DNA of 64,000 nt from Saccharothrix australiensis (GTDB taxonomy: Bacteria; Actinomycetota; Actinomycetes; Mycobacteriales; Pseudonocardiaceae). Location: positions 3,249,501-3,313,500 of the forward strand of contig NZ_RBXO01000001.1 of NCBI RefSeq assembly GCF_003634935.1, written 5' to 3'. The notes under the pieces are model-generated. The model saw only the letters and a program-made list of their open reading frames with translations. It searched no databases and was not told the DNA's origin. Of the stretch, positions 1 to 9,328 are shown in pieces; the first letter of the stretch is position 1, and the number at the start of each line of letters is the position of its first letter. The translations under genes were made by a program, and so were the position numbers.

Positions 1-213
1 GTCTGCCGGGCGGTCGGAGGGGTGGGCGTCCAGGTCGCGCACAGCGGAACCGTCGCGGGCGTCCTGTTCGACGGCACCGCGCCTGCCGCGGACCTGGCCG
101 AACGCGTGGACCGGTGCGAACGGCTGCTGGCCCGGCGCGGCCTCGCGCACCGCGTCACCTTCGCCACGCCCGGTCGCCCGCACGGCCACCGGAACCCCGC
201 GTCGGCGTCGTGA
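1..213 (+). CDS. GHMP-type small-molecule kinase, C-terminal fragment
   Basis: The reading frame is already open at base 1 and stops with TGA at 211-213, so only about 70 C-terminal residues are present and the gene begins outside the window. The motif VGVQVAHSGTVAGVLFDG resembles the C-terminal glycine-containing segment of GHMP kinases related to PduX-like L-threonine kinases of actinomycetes. Such enzymes phosphorylate small alcohols with ATP in the cytoplasm. The P-loop-like GHMP motif lies upstream and cannot be checked, so the substrate is not assigned. A strong hairpin follows 15 bases downstream. Confidence 0.5.
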   Translation, partial: VCRAVGGVGVQVAHSGTVAGVLFDGTAPAADLAERVDRCERLLARRGLAHRVTFATPGRPHGHRNPASAS

Positions 214-227
214 GGAGGGGGAGAGCC

Positions 228-258
228 GCCCGCGGCCTGCGCAGAACAGGCCGCGGGC
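228..258 (+). terminator. 12-bp perfect hairpin after the GHMP kinase
   Basis: The arms gcccgcggcctg (228-239) and caggccgcgggc (247-258) are perfectly complementary around a 7-base loop. It begins 15 bases after the kinase stop. There is no T-tract, which is common for actinobacterial intrinsic terminators, so it is called a probable terminator. Confidence 0.65.
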
Positions 259-615
259 ACTCCCCGGCGACACGCGGGGAGCGAGCCGGGCGTCGCCAAA
301 CCCCTGCGACGACGTCACCCGCCCTCGGCGCCGAACGGGCCCAGACCGCTCGGCACGACCGATCCTGTCGGCCCACCGCACCTCCGGCCCAATCCCATTC
401 GGCTATCACACCGCACCACATCGGTCCGACGGGTGACGGCGTACGGCATCCGGTGGCCCCCGGACCCGCACCACTGCGGTCACGGGCGGCCGAAGCGGGC
501 CCTCGCACTACCGACGGTGCGCGCCCGCCGGCGAAACAGGTGAACCCGCGCCGAGGACGTTCCCGCGCCGAGGGCGGCGGCACTAGCGTCTGCGTCGACC
601 GGTTGTCGATCATGT
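259..615. other. Intergenic region upstream of the TNT gene
   Basis: This stretch of about 360 bases carries no open frame with coding character. It presumably holds the promoter of the secreted TNT protein at 628, but no clear -10/-35 pair was recognised. Confidence 0.4.
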
Positions 616-627
616 CGGAGGTGTCGG

Positions 628-1278
628 ATGGGTTGGGCACGCAGGTTGGTCGGGCGCTCCGCGGCGGTGCTGTCCCTCGTCCTGGCGACGACCCTGGTCG
701 GCGTCGCCCCGGCACAGGCGGCGGGGACGGGCCTCACCGAGTGCTCCGCCGAGCAGTACCACGACGACCGCCGCCTGGGCCCCGAACGCCTGCCCGCGCT
801 CGGCGCGGTCGGCGTGCAGCTGCTGGGGTACAGCCGCACCGGCTACCGCTCCGAGGAGCAGTTCCTCTCGACGTACTACGACACGGCGGCGAACTCGTGG
901 CGGTACCCGCCGAAGGACGGCTACCTGCTGACGCCGGCCGGTGAGCCGGTGAAGTGGCAGCAGGAACTCCACGCGGGCCGACGCATCGACCGCTACGGCA
1001 GCGAGTACGGGGCATTCCTGGCCCCCGAGGGCCTGCCGTACACGACCCGCTCGATCCCGCCGCAGAACCTCACGGGCACCCCGGCGGAGAACTGCAACTA
1101 CCACGTGTACCGGGTCGTGAAGCCGTTCCAGGTCGACGCGGGCCTCATCGCGCCGTGGTTCTACCAGGTCGGCGGCGGCATCCAGTACCAACTGCGCGGC
1201 TCCCTGGTCCCCGGCGCACCCGAACGCCTCAACGTCCTGTGGCTCCTGGACAACGGCTACCTGCAACGCCTCCGCTGA
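628..1278 (+). CDS. Secreted TNT-domain NAD(+) glycohydrolase-like toxin
   Basis: A 216-residue protein with a Sec signal peptide (residues 1 to about 31, ending APAQAA) and a C-terminal TNT domain, the fold of the NAD-cleaving domain of mycobacterial CpnT. Diagnostic features are DRYGSEYGAFLAPEG (about 121-135), the VVKPF segment, IAPWF, and GGIQY with Gln186 at the position of the TNT catalytic glutamine. The start is ATG 628 with cggaggtg a few bases upstream. The mature protein is little more than the toxin domain, with no channel, LXG or WXG module, so it looks simply exported. No immunity-factor-like gene lies on either side. Family membership is strong; the activity is inferred. Confidence 0.85.
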   Translation: MGWARRLVGRSAAVLSLVLATTLVGVAPAQAAGTGLTECSAEQYHDDRRLGPERLPALGAVGVQLLGYSRTGYRSEEQFLSTYYDTAANSWRYPPKDGYLLTPAGEPVKWQQELHAGRRIDRYGSEYGAFLAPEGLPYTTRSIPPQNLTGTPAENCNYHVYRVVKPFQVDAGLIAPWFYQVGGGIQYQLRGSLVPGAPERLNVLWLLDNGYLQRLR

Positions 1279-1306
1279 CGCCCGAGCCCAGCGACGCGAC
1301 AGCACC

Positions 1307-1329
1307 GACCACCCGCGCCACGAGTGGTC
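1307..1329. terminator. Imperfect hairpin between convergent genes
   Basis: The arms gaccac (1307-1312) and gtggtc (1324-1329), with extra pairing inside, form a short stem between the convergent TNT gene and the four-gene minus-strand operon. It could end transcription from either side. Support is only positional and structural. Confidence 0.35.
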
Positions 1330-1488
1330 ATCAAGGGCGAACAGCGACCCCCGCGTCGAGACCATGCTTCGGCCCCGTCGCTTCGGAACACGCGTGCTCG
1401 GGGAGAGAGGGTGCGGTCTTCGGGCCGGGCGCGGGGTTTCGTTGTCGCCATACGCATACAGGCGTCGGGGCAAGGGCTGGTGCCGGGA

Positions 1489-2499
1489 TCAGGTTTGGAG
1501 CAGGGAGGTGAGGGTCTGGCCCTCCACCTCGTGGCGGTCGGGGAGCTTGTGGGCCGGGATCGGGTCGAGGCCGTCGGTTTCCGCCGGGGTCACGCCGAGT
1601 TCGGTCACGCGGTCGATGGACTGCCGCACGTACTTCGCCACCCGGTGCGCGTCGGTCTCGGTCAGGTCGGGTGAGTTGAACACGGCGACCACCGCGCGGT
1701 TGCGGAGGTCGCGGTGGGTCTCCGGCAGCCCGTGCAGGTACGCGGTCACCGCTTCCCGGCGCAGGCGTTCCAGTTCCGGGAAGCTCCAGTCGTCGCGCTC
1801 CTCCCGGCACTCGACGCGCAGGACCAGGAAGTCGTAGCCGGTGAGCAGGCCCCGCGGGCCGTGCAGCCGACCGTCCACGATCGTCAGCGGACCGGGCAGG
1901 GCGTCGGGCGAGCCGCTGACCACCGCCAGGTGGCCGGGCCGCAGCACGTTCCCGCCGCCGCCCGGCGAGGTCATCGCCCAGTGCACGCCGAGCACCGGGT
2001 CGTCGCCGTGGGCCGCGAGCACCGCGTCGACACCGGTGGACACCTTCTCGGCGATCGTGGCCGCCGTCGACAGCGGCGGGCCGATCAGCGGCGCCAGGCC
2101 GCCGGCGATGGTCACCGCCGTCTCCAGGGGACCGCCGGACGAGGCGCGGTACAGCGCGGCCTCGACCTCGACCGTGCCGCCGGCGTACGGGATCAGCGCG
2201 GTCATCGGGTAGTCCAGGTACGCGCCCGGCGCGGTGAGCGAGGCGCCGGGTCGGGTGAAGCGCGTGAACGGCGTGGCCTCGCTGCCCAGGAACGACAGCG
2301 TCACGCCGCCGTGCAGCGCCGGGAAGTGCTCCCGGCCCCAGCTGACCCGCTTGGCCAGGAAGCCCTCCACCAGCCACAGCCGGAGGTAGCCCTGGCCCGC
2401 CACGACCGGCCGCCCGTCGGGGTCCGGGAAGAACTCGACGGTGATGTGCTCGGCGTTGGCGGCGAACCAACCCCGCACGCGGTCGCGCATACCGGTCAC
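1489..2499 (-). CDS. Unrecognised 336-residue protein, last gene of the CHAT/ATPase operon
   Basis: The start is GTG 2499, overlapping the TGA of the upstream ATPase gene as GTGA, which indicates translational coupling. The protein begins with about 50 residues rich in aromatic and charged positions (ITVEFFPDPDGRPVV, YLRLWLVEGFLAKR). It then has a Gly/Ala-rich hydrophobic middle (GGLAPLIGPPLSTAATIAEK) that might be an amphipathic or membrane-touching segment, and a mixed alpha/beta C-terminal half. No catalytic motif, signal peptide or known domain was recognised. Its fixed place behind the protease, CHAT and STAND genes suggests it is the effector, sensor or partner component, but this is inference from context only. 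Confidence 0.75.
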   Translation of the reverse strand: MTGMRDRVRGWFAANAEHITVEFFPDPDGRPVVAGQGYLRLWLVEGFLAKRVSWGREHFPALHGGVTLSFLGSEATPFTRFTRPGASLTAPGAYLDYPMTALIPYAGGTVEVEAALYRASSGGPLETAVTIAGGLAPLIGPPLSTAATIAEKVSTGVDAVLAAHGDDPVLGVHWAMTSPGGGGNVLRPGHLAVVSGSPDALPGPLTIVDGRLHGPRGLLTGYDFLVLRVECREERDDWSFPELERLRREAVTAYLHGLPETHRDLRNRAVVAVFNSPDLTETDAHRVAKYVRQSIDRVTELGVTPAETDGLDPIPAHKLPDRHEVEGQTLTSLLQT

Positions 2500-5400
2500 T
2501 GGGTCTCCTCGTGGTCGATCCGGCGGTGGAAGAGGATGAGGTCGAGGCTCGCCGGCGTGGTGCCCGCCGACCCGGTCTCGGCCGCCGCGACCAGGTCCCT
2601 GATCTCGGCGAACGCCGACAGCACGGCCCGCGTGCCCGGCGTCCCGTGCGCGGCGACCCCCCAGATCAGCCGCACCACCCGGAGCGCCAGGTCGTCGGTC
2701 AGCGGTGGGACGACCAGCACGGTGCCCACGCCCCGGTCGACGGCGGCCACCGCGCAGCGCACGAAGTCGGCCCGCGTCTCGTCCAGCGGCAGCGGCCCGT
2801 GGTCGACCGGCTCGGCCTGGAGCACGACCACGCCGGTGGGGCGGCTGGTGGCCTCGTCGATGTCCAGCAGCACCTCGCGGTCGGCGGCGCGGCTGCCCCT
2901 GGCGTAGCCGTCGTCGTCGCCGGTCCAGTCGCGGACGCGGAACTGGGGCCCGGCGGTGGTGGTGACCGGTGTCCCGACGAGGTGCAGCAGGAGCCGGTCG
3001 GCGGTCGCGTCGTGGCGAGACCGCTCCGGTTCGAGGTGCGCGGGGCCGTGGAAGGTCGCGACGGACGCGTTCCGGCGCTGGTCCGGCGGCCGGCGGCGGC
3101 CACCGGTGTGGACGCGGAACACCAGGGGCCGCGCCGCCCACCTCGACCGGGCCCGGCCGATCCACTGCTCCCACGCCAGGACCTGGAGGTCGCGCTGGAC
3201 CTCCAGGGCGACCGGGTGGTGGACGCGCAGCGTCGCGACCGGCGAGCTGCGCGCCTTGACGTCCACCTCGGCCACGGGCGCGGGCGCGTCGTCCTCGGGC
3301 AGCCGCCGCCGCCCCAGCGACACCCACTTCGTGTAGTTGGCCAGCCGGCGCAGCCGGTTCGACGCGCCGCCGTCGAACTCGTCGAGCAGGACGGCGTCCA
3401 CGGTGGTCAGGTCGACCCGCCCGGCCGACGTCGACCCGACCGCGACGACGTCCACCGGTGTGAAGTCCCGATCGCCCACCAGGTGGACGAGCAGGGCGCT
3501 GACGGCCGCCGCCGCGTAGCCGCCGACCATCACGTACGCCGCCCACTGCGGCAGCGCCGTGACGAACAGGGCCGTGAGGAGCGGCAGCGCCACCAGGGCG
3601 ACCAGGCTCGGGAGGTGGTGTGCGGCCAGGTCCGCGGTGATCGCCCGGAAGAGGTTCCTCGCGGCGGTGCCCACGCCGATCGACTCGACCGGTGCGCGCT
3701 CGGCCGAGGTCTCGGACCTGGCCCGGCGGTCCAGGCGGGCGGCCAGCGTGGCGGCCTGGTCGGCGGCGTCGTGGTCGCCCGCCCCGCCGAACTCCTCCCG
3801 CGCGACGCGCAGCAGGTTCGCGCCGCGCGCGGGCGCGGCGAGACCGCGCACCTCGCCCGCCGCCAGGGCCACGACGCCCCGCGCCCGCGCGGTGTCCGGT
3901 ATGACCGGGTGCAGCAGGTCGTCGGTGGCCAGCACGGCCGCCTCCCACGCGTCGAGGTGGTCGGCGGGCTGCCAGTCGGGCGGCTCGGGCGGCTGCGACT
4001 CGGGCGCGCACCGCCAGTAGCCGTACGCGCTGCCCAGCAGCGGGCGGGCCGGTTCGGCGTCGTCCACCAGCCGCCGGACGAGCCACGCCTCGTCGCGCAC
4101 GCGCGGCGTGCCCTCGTGCGCCAGCCGCACGACGGGCGCCCACTCCGTGGTCCGGTGCCGTCGGCACAGCCGCAGCAGGGCCAGTTCGCAGTACTCCACG
4201 ACCCGCGCGTCCTCGCCGCTCGCCACCGCCGCCCGGCGATGCCTGCCGAGCAGGTCGGCCGCCACCCAGGGCCGGCCCGCCGCGCTGAGCGCGTCCGCCA
4301 CCGCGAGCACCCACGGCCGGCCGAGGCCGAAGTGCAGCCAGCCCGTGTCGCTCCAGGAGTGGTGCGGCAGCGGCACGGCCAGCGACTTCACCGGCACGAC
4401 GCCGTGGCACAACTCGTAGTCGAGGGTGGCGGCGATGAGCCGGTCGGCGTCGACGTCCTCCTCGCCGCGCCGCAGCGCGTCCGCCCGCCACGGTCGCCAG
4501 GTGGCCTCGGGCAGCGGCTCGCCGCCGTAGAGGGCGACCAGCACGCGCATGAGCCGGGCCCGGTCGAGCAGGCCGCGCGGGGCGACCCAGTCCCGCTGCT
4601 TGGCGGGCTCCCGCGCGCCCTCCAGCAGCTCGACGGCGCGCGCGGCCAGGGGCGCGGGGTCCGTCGGCCTGCCCCGGCGCAGCACCAGGCCGCAGCGCAG
4701 GATCAGCGCGTGCGCGGCGATCTGCGGCACCGGGTGGTCGCCCAGCGCGGACAGGAGCCGGTCGACGGTGGCCGCGTGGGCGTCGGCGACCGGGGGGTGC
4801 GCGACGGCGGTGTCGAGCGCGGCGAGCACCGAGTCGGCGATGTCGGGCCGGCCGAGCGCCCGGCCCGCGAGGTCGTTCCAGTCGGCGGCCTCGACGCGGT
4901 GCCCGGACGCGAAGCGGCCGAACTGGGCGCGCAGCGCGAGCGACTCCCGCTGCCCGGCGAGCGGGTGGTGCGGCGCGCTGCGCTGGACCTCCGTCCACAG
5001 CTCGGCGAGACCCTGCCGCTGCCCGGTGTGCACCCGCGCGGCGGCCTGGGTCGCCAGCACGGCGGCCAGCACGCTGCCGGGTGTGGGCCGCTCGGCCTCG
5101 ACCGCGGCGATCCGCGACGTCACCTGCATCGCCCAGCCCCACTCGTCGTGCCGGGTGACCCGCCGGTCGATGCCCTCCCACAGCGCCGCGGCCTCGTCCG
5201 ACGGCAGCAGCCGCATCGCCGCCTCGACCGTCTCCGCCGCCACGTCGGACAGCTCGGTCTGCTCGATCACCGTCGCCGCGTCGCGCCCGAGGCGGCGCTC
5301 GTCGAGCGGCGCGCCGAGGTCGCCCGTGCCGAGCACGTTGCGGATGCGGTCGCGGATGTGCTCGTCCACCTCCACGACACCCGGCCTGCCGTCCGGGTTC

Positions 5401-7187
5401 AACCGGACGACGTTGATCCACTCCTGGGCGGCCAGCCCGTCGAACGCGGCGCCGGGTTCGACGCCCGCGCGGCGCAGCGCGGGGCTGATGAGCGGCAGGT
5501 CGAACCGGCCGAGCGCCACGGCGGCGGGCAGCGCGGCGAACACCGCCGGGTCCTGGACGCGCGCGACGATCCGGCGCTCGATGTAGGGGTCGCCGGGCGC
5601 GTCGAGCAGGTCGCCCGCCACCAGGTCCCCGTCGCTGCGCACCCAGGAGCAGTAGCTCTCCAGCTCGAACGGGTTGTACCGGTCGGTGCCGCGCACCGCC
5701 GACCGCTCCAGCAGCGCGGGGCGCAGGGCGTCGGGCACCGACCGGGAGTCGAGGAACCGGTCCGCCTCGGCGGCGGTGAACCCGGCGATGCGCAGCACGC
5801 TCACGTACGGGCGGGGCCGCAGCCGGGGACCGCCGTAGCGGCGGGAGTCCGGCGGCACCAGCCACCGGCGGCCGGCGAACACGACGCGCACCTGCGGCAC
5901 CCGCTCGTGCAGCCGTTCCAGCAGGTCGAAGGTGCGGTCGATGGCCGGCGCGCTCACGCCCGGCGCGTACAGCTTGGCCAGCTCCTCGCAGGTGTCGAGG
6001 ACCAGCACGACCGGTCGGCCCGTCTCCTCGACCAACCGGGCGAACCGCTCGACCGCGCCCGCGACCAGGGTCCGCGCCTGCCCGGCGTCGGGCTCGGGTC
6101 TGGCCAGCTCCTCGTGCAGCGCCTCGGCGGTGTCGTGGACGGACCGGTGGTAGTGCTCGGCCGACCGGGACGGCGCGAAGCCCAGGAGCTGGTCGGTCAG
6201 CGCGACCAGCAGCTCCACCGGGCGCTGCTCGGGGTAGCGCGGGTCCAGGTGGTCGAAGTCGACCCTGGCGACGGGGAACGGCGCCAGGCCGTGCTCCTCC
6301 GCGAACCGCCCCGACGCCAGGTAGCGCAGCACCATCGTCTTGCCCACCCCGGCGTCGCCCATGAGGTGCAGGGCCCACGGCGCGCCCGGCGGCGCGTCGT
6401 CCGGGGTGGCGACGAGCCGCCGGATGGCCTCCTCGATGTCGGCGCGCCGGAAGTAGCCGCGCAGGTGGTCCAGGTCGTCGGCGGTGCGGTACTCGCGGTC
6501 CAGCCGCCACTGCGCGCGGGTGACCGCGCCTTCCAGCGTCCCGCCGATCACGTCGCTGACCAGGCGGGCGGTGGCGACCGTCGCCGCCGCCGCCGGCACG
6601 TCGCCGGTGCCGAGCAGGCCGTCCACGCGGTCCAGCAGGGACCGGCCGGACGGGTCGTGCTGGAAGCGCCGCACGGCCAGCCACAGCCGCAGCTGCGGGT
6701 CGTCCGGCCGCAGCCCGTCGACCAGCCGGCACAGCGCCTCGTACTCGGCCTGGAGGGCGCGCCCGAGCCGCTCCCGCAGGTGGTCGCCGATCTCCCGCCG
6801 GTAGCGGCTGCGGATCCAGAAGGTCTCGCCCGGCTGGTCGAGGTCCGGCCCGAGGTCGGAGCTGTCGATGCCGCGCTCGATCAGCCCGGCCCGCTCCAGC
6901 CGCTCGACCAGCCGGGGGAAGCCGTCGGCGGTCGTCAGGCCGAGGTCGGCCGCGAGGGCCCGGTTCCACCGCGGCAGCAGGCTCGCCCGGCACAGCGTGC
7001 GGACGTCGAACTGCCGCAGCGAGTGCTCCCACGCCTCCTGGCCGAGGGCGGCGAGCCCGCGCCGGAGCCGGTCGCCGAGCCCCTCGGACCCGCCCGCGCC
7101 CGACACCCCGGAGCCGCCCTCGCCGCGCCCTTCGGCCCAGCCCTCGCCGAGCCCCCCGGTCCGGCCCCCGCCCGGCCCGTCGGTCAC
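2496..7187 (-). CDS. Giant AAA/STAND-type ATPase with C-terminal membrane segments
   Basis: A 1563-residue protein, taken from GTG 7187, which overlaps the TGA of the CHAT gene as GTGA; an ATG nine codons upstream (7214) is possible but less likely. After a Gly-rich start and a helical N-terminal region comes a P-loop NTPase: Walker A GDAGVGKT with Lys283, and Walker B VLVLDTCEE with Asp398. A long alpha-helical region with repeat-like character (about 550-1150) follows. Two adjacent hydrophobic segments (about 1190-1236) look transmembrane, and a C-terminal alpha/beta region of about 320 residues is unrecognised. This fits a STAND-like signalling ATPase that senses something and relays to a partner. 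Close coupling to the CHAT protease suggests they act in one complex. The ligand is unknown. Confidence 0.8.
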   Translation of the reverse strand: MTDGPGGGRTGGLGEGWAEGRGEGGSGVSGAGGSEGLGDRLRRGLAALGQEAWEHSLRQFDVRTLCRASLLPRWNRALAADLGLTTADGFPRLVERLERAGLIERGIDSSDLGPDLDQPGETFWIRSRYRREIGDHLRERLGRALQAEYEALCRLVDGLRPDDPQLRLWLAVRRFQHDPSGRSLLDRVDGLLGTGDVPAAAATVATARLVSDVIGGTLEGAVTRAQWRLDREYRTADDLDHLRGYFRRADIEEAIRRLVATPDDAPPGAPWALHLMGDAGVGKTMVLRYLASGRFAEEHGLAPFPVARVDFDHLDPRYPEQRPVELLVALTDQLLGFAPSRSAEHYHRSVHDTAEALHEELARPEPDAGQARTLVAGAVERFARLVEETGRPVVLVLDTCEELAKLYAPGVSAPAIDRTFDLLERLHERVPQVRVVFAGRRWLVPPDSRRYGGPRLRPRPYVSVLRIAGFTAAEADRFLDSRSVPDALRPALLERSAVRGTDRYNPFELESYCSWVRSDGDLVAGDLLDAPGDPYIERRIVARVQDPAVFAALPAAVALGRFDLPLISPALRRAGVEPGAAFDGLAAQEWINVVRLNPDGRPGVVEVDEHIRDRIRNVLGTGDLGAPLDERRLGRDAATVIEQTELSDVAAETVEAAMRLLPSDEAAALWEGIDRRVTRHDEWGWAMQVTSRIAAVEAERPTPGSVLAAVLATQAAARVHTGQRQGLAELWTEVQRSAPHHPLAGQRESLALRAQFGRFASGHRVEAADWNDLAGRALGRPDIADSVLAALDTAVAHPPVADAHAATVDRLLSALGDHPVPQIAAHALILRCGLVLRRGRPTDPAPLAARAVELLEGAREPAKQRDWVAPRGLLDRARLMRVLVALYGGEPLPEATWRPWRADALRRGEEDVDADRLIAATLDYELCHGVVPVKSLAVPLPHHSWSDTGWLHFGLGRPWVLAVADALSAAGRPWVAADLLGRHRRAAVASGEDARVVEYCELALLRLCRRHRTTEWAPVVRLAHEGTPRVRDEAWLVRRLVDDAEPARPLLGSAYGYWRCAPESQPPEPPDWQPADHLDAWEAAVLATDDLLHPVIPDTARARGVVALAAGEVRGLAAPARGANLLRVAREEFGGAGDHDAADQAATLAARLDRRARSETSAERAPVESIGVGTAARNLFRAITADLAAHHLPSLVALVALPLLTALFVTALPQWAAYVMVGGYAAAAVSALLVHLVGDRDFTPVDVVAVGSTSAGRVDLTTVDAVLLDEFDGGASNRLRRLANYTKWVSLGRRRLPEDDAPAPVAEVDVKARSSPVATLRVHHPVALEVQRDLQVLAWEQWIGRARSRWAARPLVFRVHTGGRRRPPDQRRNASVATFHGPAHLEPERSRHDATADRLLLHLVGTPVTTTAGPQFRVRDWTGDDDGYARGSRAADREVLLDIDEATSRPTGVVVLQAEPVDHGPLPLDETRADFVRCAVAAVDRGVGTVLVVPPLTDDLALRVVRLIWGVAAHGTPGTRAVLSAFAEIRDLVAAAETGSAGTTPASLDLILFHRRIDHEETQ

Positions 7188-9328
7188 GAGTACCGCTCCT
7201 CGTAACGGGTCCACGCCGCGTGGTCGTCCCCGGTGACGAAGACCTCGAAGTGCTCCAGCATCTCCGCGACCCGGTACAGCACCGGCTCCCGGACCACCGT
7301 CGGCCTGCCCTCGAAGAACTTGAACGCCTGCACGAAGTCGTCGTAGCGGGCCTTGGGCAGCGCCGCGTAGACCGTGCCGCCGTCACCCGCCCGCGGTGAC
7401 GGCGGGTTCAGCAGCACCCACTGGAACCCGATCACGCCCTCGTCCACCGGCAGCGGGCCGAGCTGGGGGAACACGTGCCCCGGCATGTTCGCCATCCGCT
7501 CGCTGAACGACCGGACCGCGGCGCCGCTCGCGACGCCCGTGGACGCGGTGAACACCACCGGCACCGGCCGGGCGCGACTGCCGAAACCGTTGCGGCCGGC
7601 GGCTTTCAAGTGGTCGAGCAGGTCGCCGACGACACCCCAGCGGTGGATCTCGTCCGCCAGCACCACCACCCGGCTGTGCGGTCCGAACGGCTCGGCGAGG
7701 TCCTCCGCCGCGACCGCCAGCGTCTCCAGGTCGGCGGTGAGCATCGTCGTGGCCACGCCCCAGTCCAGCGGGACGGCGTCGGCGGCGAACCGCGCCTTGG
7801 CGGCGTAGAAGGCCATCCTGGCCGCGTAGGCGGCCCGGCCGGGGTCCTCGGCGGCGGCTTCCGCCGGGTAGTGCGGTTCGAGCAGCCGGAACCGGGGCAC
7901 CGGCAGGTCCAGTTCGGTGGCGAGGATCGCCATGCAGTCCAGCACCGCGCCGAGCATCGCGCGCAGGTCGCTCGGCGACTTCGTCGGGTCGAACGGCCCC
8001 AGCAGCAACGGCAGGTGCCCGCGTAACAGGAGCATGTAGCCCAGCTCCCGCAACAGGCGGGTGCCGCCCATCCCGGAGATGTCGTCGCCGATCGCGCCGA
8101 TCACCGACAGCCTGCGGTTGACCTCGTCGGCGAACAGGTCGTCCACCAGGTCCAGGATGCTCGTGCGGCCGATGAACAGCGGCCACTCGCGCAGCTTGAG
8201 GCTGTCGGCGATCTCCACGATGCGCCGCGCCTTGGCGTCCACCGGCCGGAACGACGACGGCACCGACTCGGACAGGAACAGCGACGGCATCGCCCAGTCC
8301 AGCTGGTCGCGCGGGCTGGACGAGTCCAGCAGCGCCGCCCGCCTGCCCTGCGCCGCCGCCACGGCGAGCGGCGTGCCGTCACCGATGGCCTCCACGAGCC
8401 GCCGCGTGTAGAGCCGGCACGCCTGCTCGCTGACCTCGCCGGAGACGGCGGACACGATGGGTATGCCCTGCTCGACCAGCTCGGCGGCGAGCGGGCCACC
8501 GCCCGGCGCGGCGGTGGACCCGGAGCCGCAGGCGCTCAGCACGACCGCGAGCGGGCGGCGCGCGCCGGTCAGCGCGGGCACCAACTGCTCCGCGGTGACC
8601 TGCTCGCCGTCGCCGAGGACGATGCTGCCGCGGCCGTCCACGGAGTCGCCGTGCGCCACGATGTGGACCAGGTCGGGGCGGAACCCGGTGCAGTGGTCGG
8701 TCAGGCTCTTGACGGTCACGGTCTGCGCGGCCTTCGCCGAGCAGACGCCCCGCGCGTCGAAGCCGCGCAGCAGCCCCATGAACATCGCGCCCGGCCGGAT
8801 GACCTCGTCGACCATCGAGCCGCCCACCGCGAACAGCACGCGCGGCGTCCGCTCGATGGTGTGCACGGCCCCGGTCTCGACCGGCACCAGCCGGGTGATC
8901 GCGACCAGCAGGTCCGGGTCGGCGGCCAGCGGCGCGCGCCCGTCGTGCATGGCCTCCCACACCAGCCGGTGCAGGTCGGTCTGGTCGACCGGCCACCGCA
9001 GCGCCAGCTCGACGCCGCGCGCGGCGCACACCGCCTGCGCCGTGCGGATGCGCTCCCACACCGGTCCCAGCAGCCCGGCGAACAGCCACTGCCCGTACCG
9101 GCGGACGTCGCCGTCCACCGTGGACCGCCGCCTGATCCGGTCGAGCAGCCGCGCCAGTTCGACGGCCTCGACCGGCGCGGCGGGCACCCGGCACGCCTCG
9201 CCGCCGACCTGGACCCGGACCGCGGCCAGCTCGTGCTCCGCGTCGACGCCCGCACCGCGGACGCGCACCGACCACCCCGGACCCGCCGTCGACGGCGTGA
9301 GGTCGACGACCACCCTCGGCAGGGTCAT
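7184..9328 (-). CDS. CHAT-domain protease fused to a degenerate P-loop ATPase
   Basis: A 714-residue protein starting at ATG 9328, overlapping the upstream TGA as ATGA. After a helical N-terminal region there is a CHAT (caspase-like) peptidase domain with the expected dyad: His226 in HIVAHGDS and Cys267 in VLSACGSG. The C-terminal half is ATPase-like, with a Walker-B-type VVVLADEIHRWG (Asp559, Glu560). Its presumed P-loop position reads GDDISGMGGTRLL (about 411-425), lacking the GKT/S lysine, so nucleotide hydrolysis may be lost. CHAT proteases in known systems are triggered by partner NTPases; here the obvious trigger is the intact ATPase encoded next. Substrates may include the co-encoded metallopeptidase or the downstream protein; this is inference. 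Confidence 0.82.
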   Translation of the reverse strand: MTLPRVVVDLTPSTAGPGWSVRVRGAGVDAEHELAAVRVQVGGEACRVPAAPVEAVELARLLDRIRRRSTVDGDVRRYGQWLFAGLLGPVWERIRTAQAVCAARGVELALRWPVDQTDLHRLVWEAMHDGRAPLAADPDLLVAITRLVPVETGAVHTIERTPRVLFAVGGSMVDEVIRPGAMFMGLLRGFDARGVCSAKAAQTVTVKSLTDHCTGFRPDLVHIVAHGDSVDGRGSIVLGDGEQVTAEQLVPALTGARRPLAVVLSACGSGSTAAPGGGPLAAELVEQGIPIVSAVSGEVSEQACRLYTRRLVEAIGDGTPLAVAAAQGRRAALLDSSSPRDQLDWAMPSLFLSESVPSSFRPVDAKARRIVEIADSLKLREWPLFIGRTSILDLVDDLFADEVNRRLSVIGAIGDDISGMGGTRLLRELGYMLLLRGHLPLLLGPFDPTKSPSDLRAMLGAVLDCMAILATELDLPVPRFRLLEPHYPAEAAAEDPGRAAYAARMAFYAAKARFAADAVPLDWGVATTMLTADLETLAVAAEDLAEPFGPHSRVVVLADEIHRWGVVGDLLDHLKAAGRNGFGSRARPVPVVFTASTGVASGAAVRSFSERMANMPGHVFPQLGPLPVDEGVIGFQWVLLNPPSPRAGDGGTVYAALPKARYDDFVQAFKFFEGRPTVVREPVLYRVAEMLEHFEVFVTGDDHAAWTRYEERYS

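Noticed and set aside
2511-7205. A plus-strand open frame of over 1500 codons opposite the large ATPase gene
   Set aside because: It is a GC-bias shadow: composition is Arg/Gly/Pro/His-rich, no domain is visible, and the minus strand has clear Walker motifs and coupled starts.
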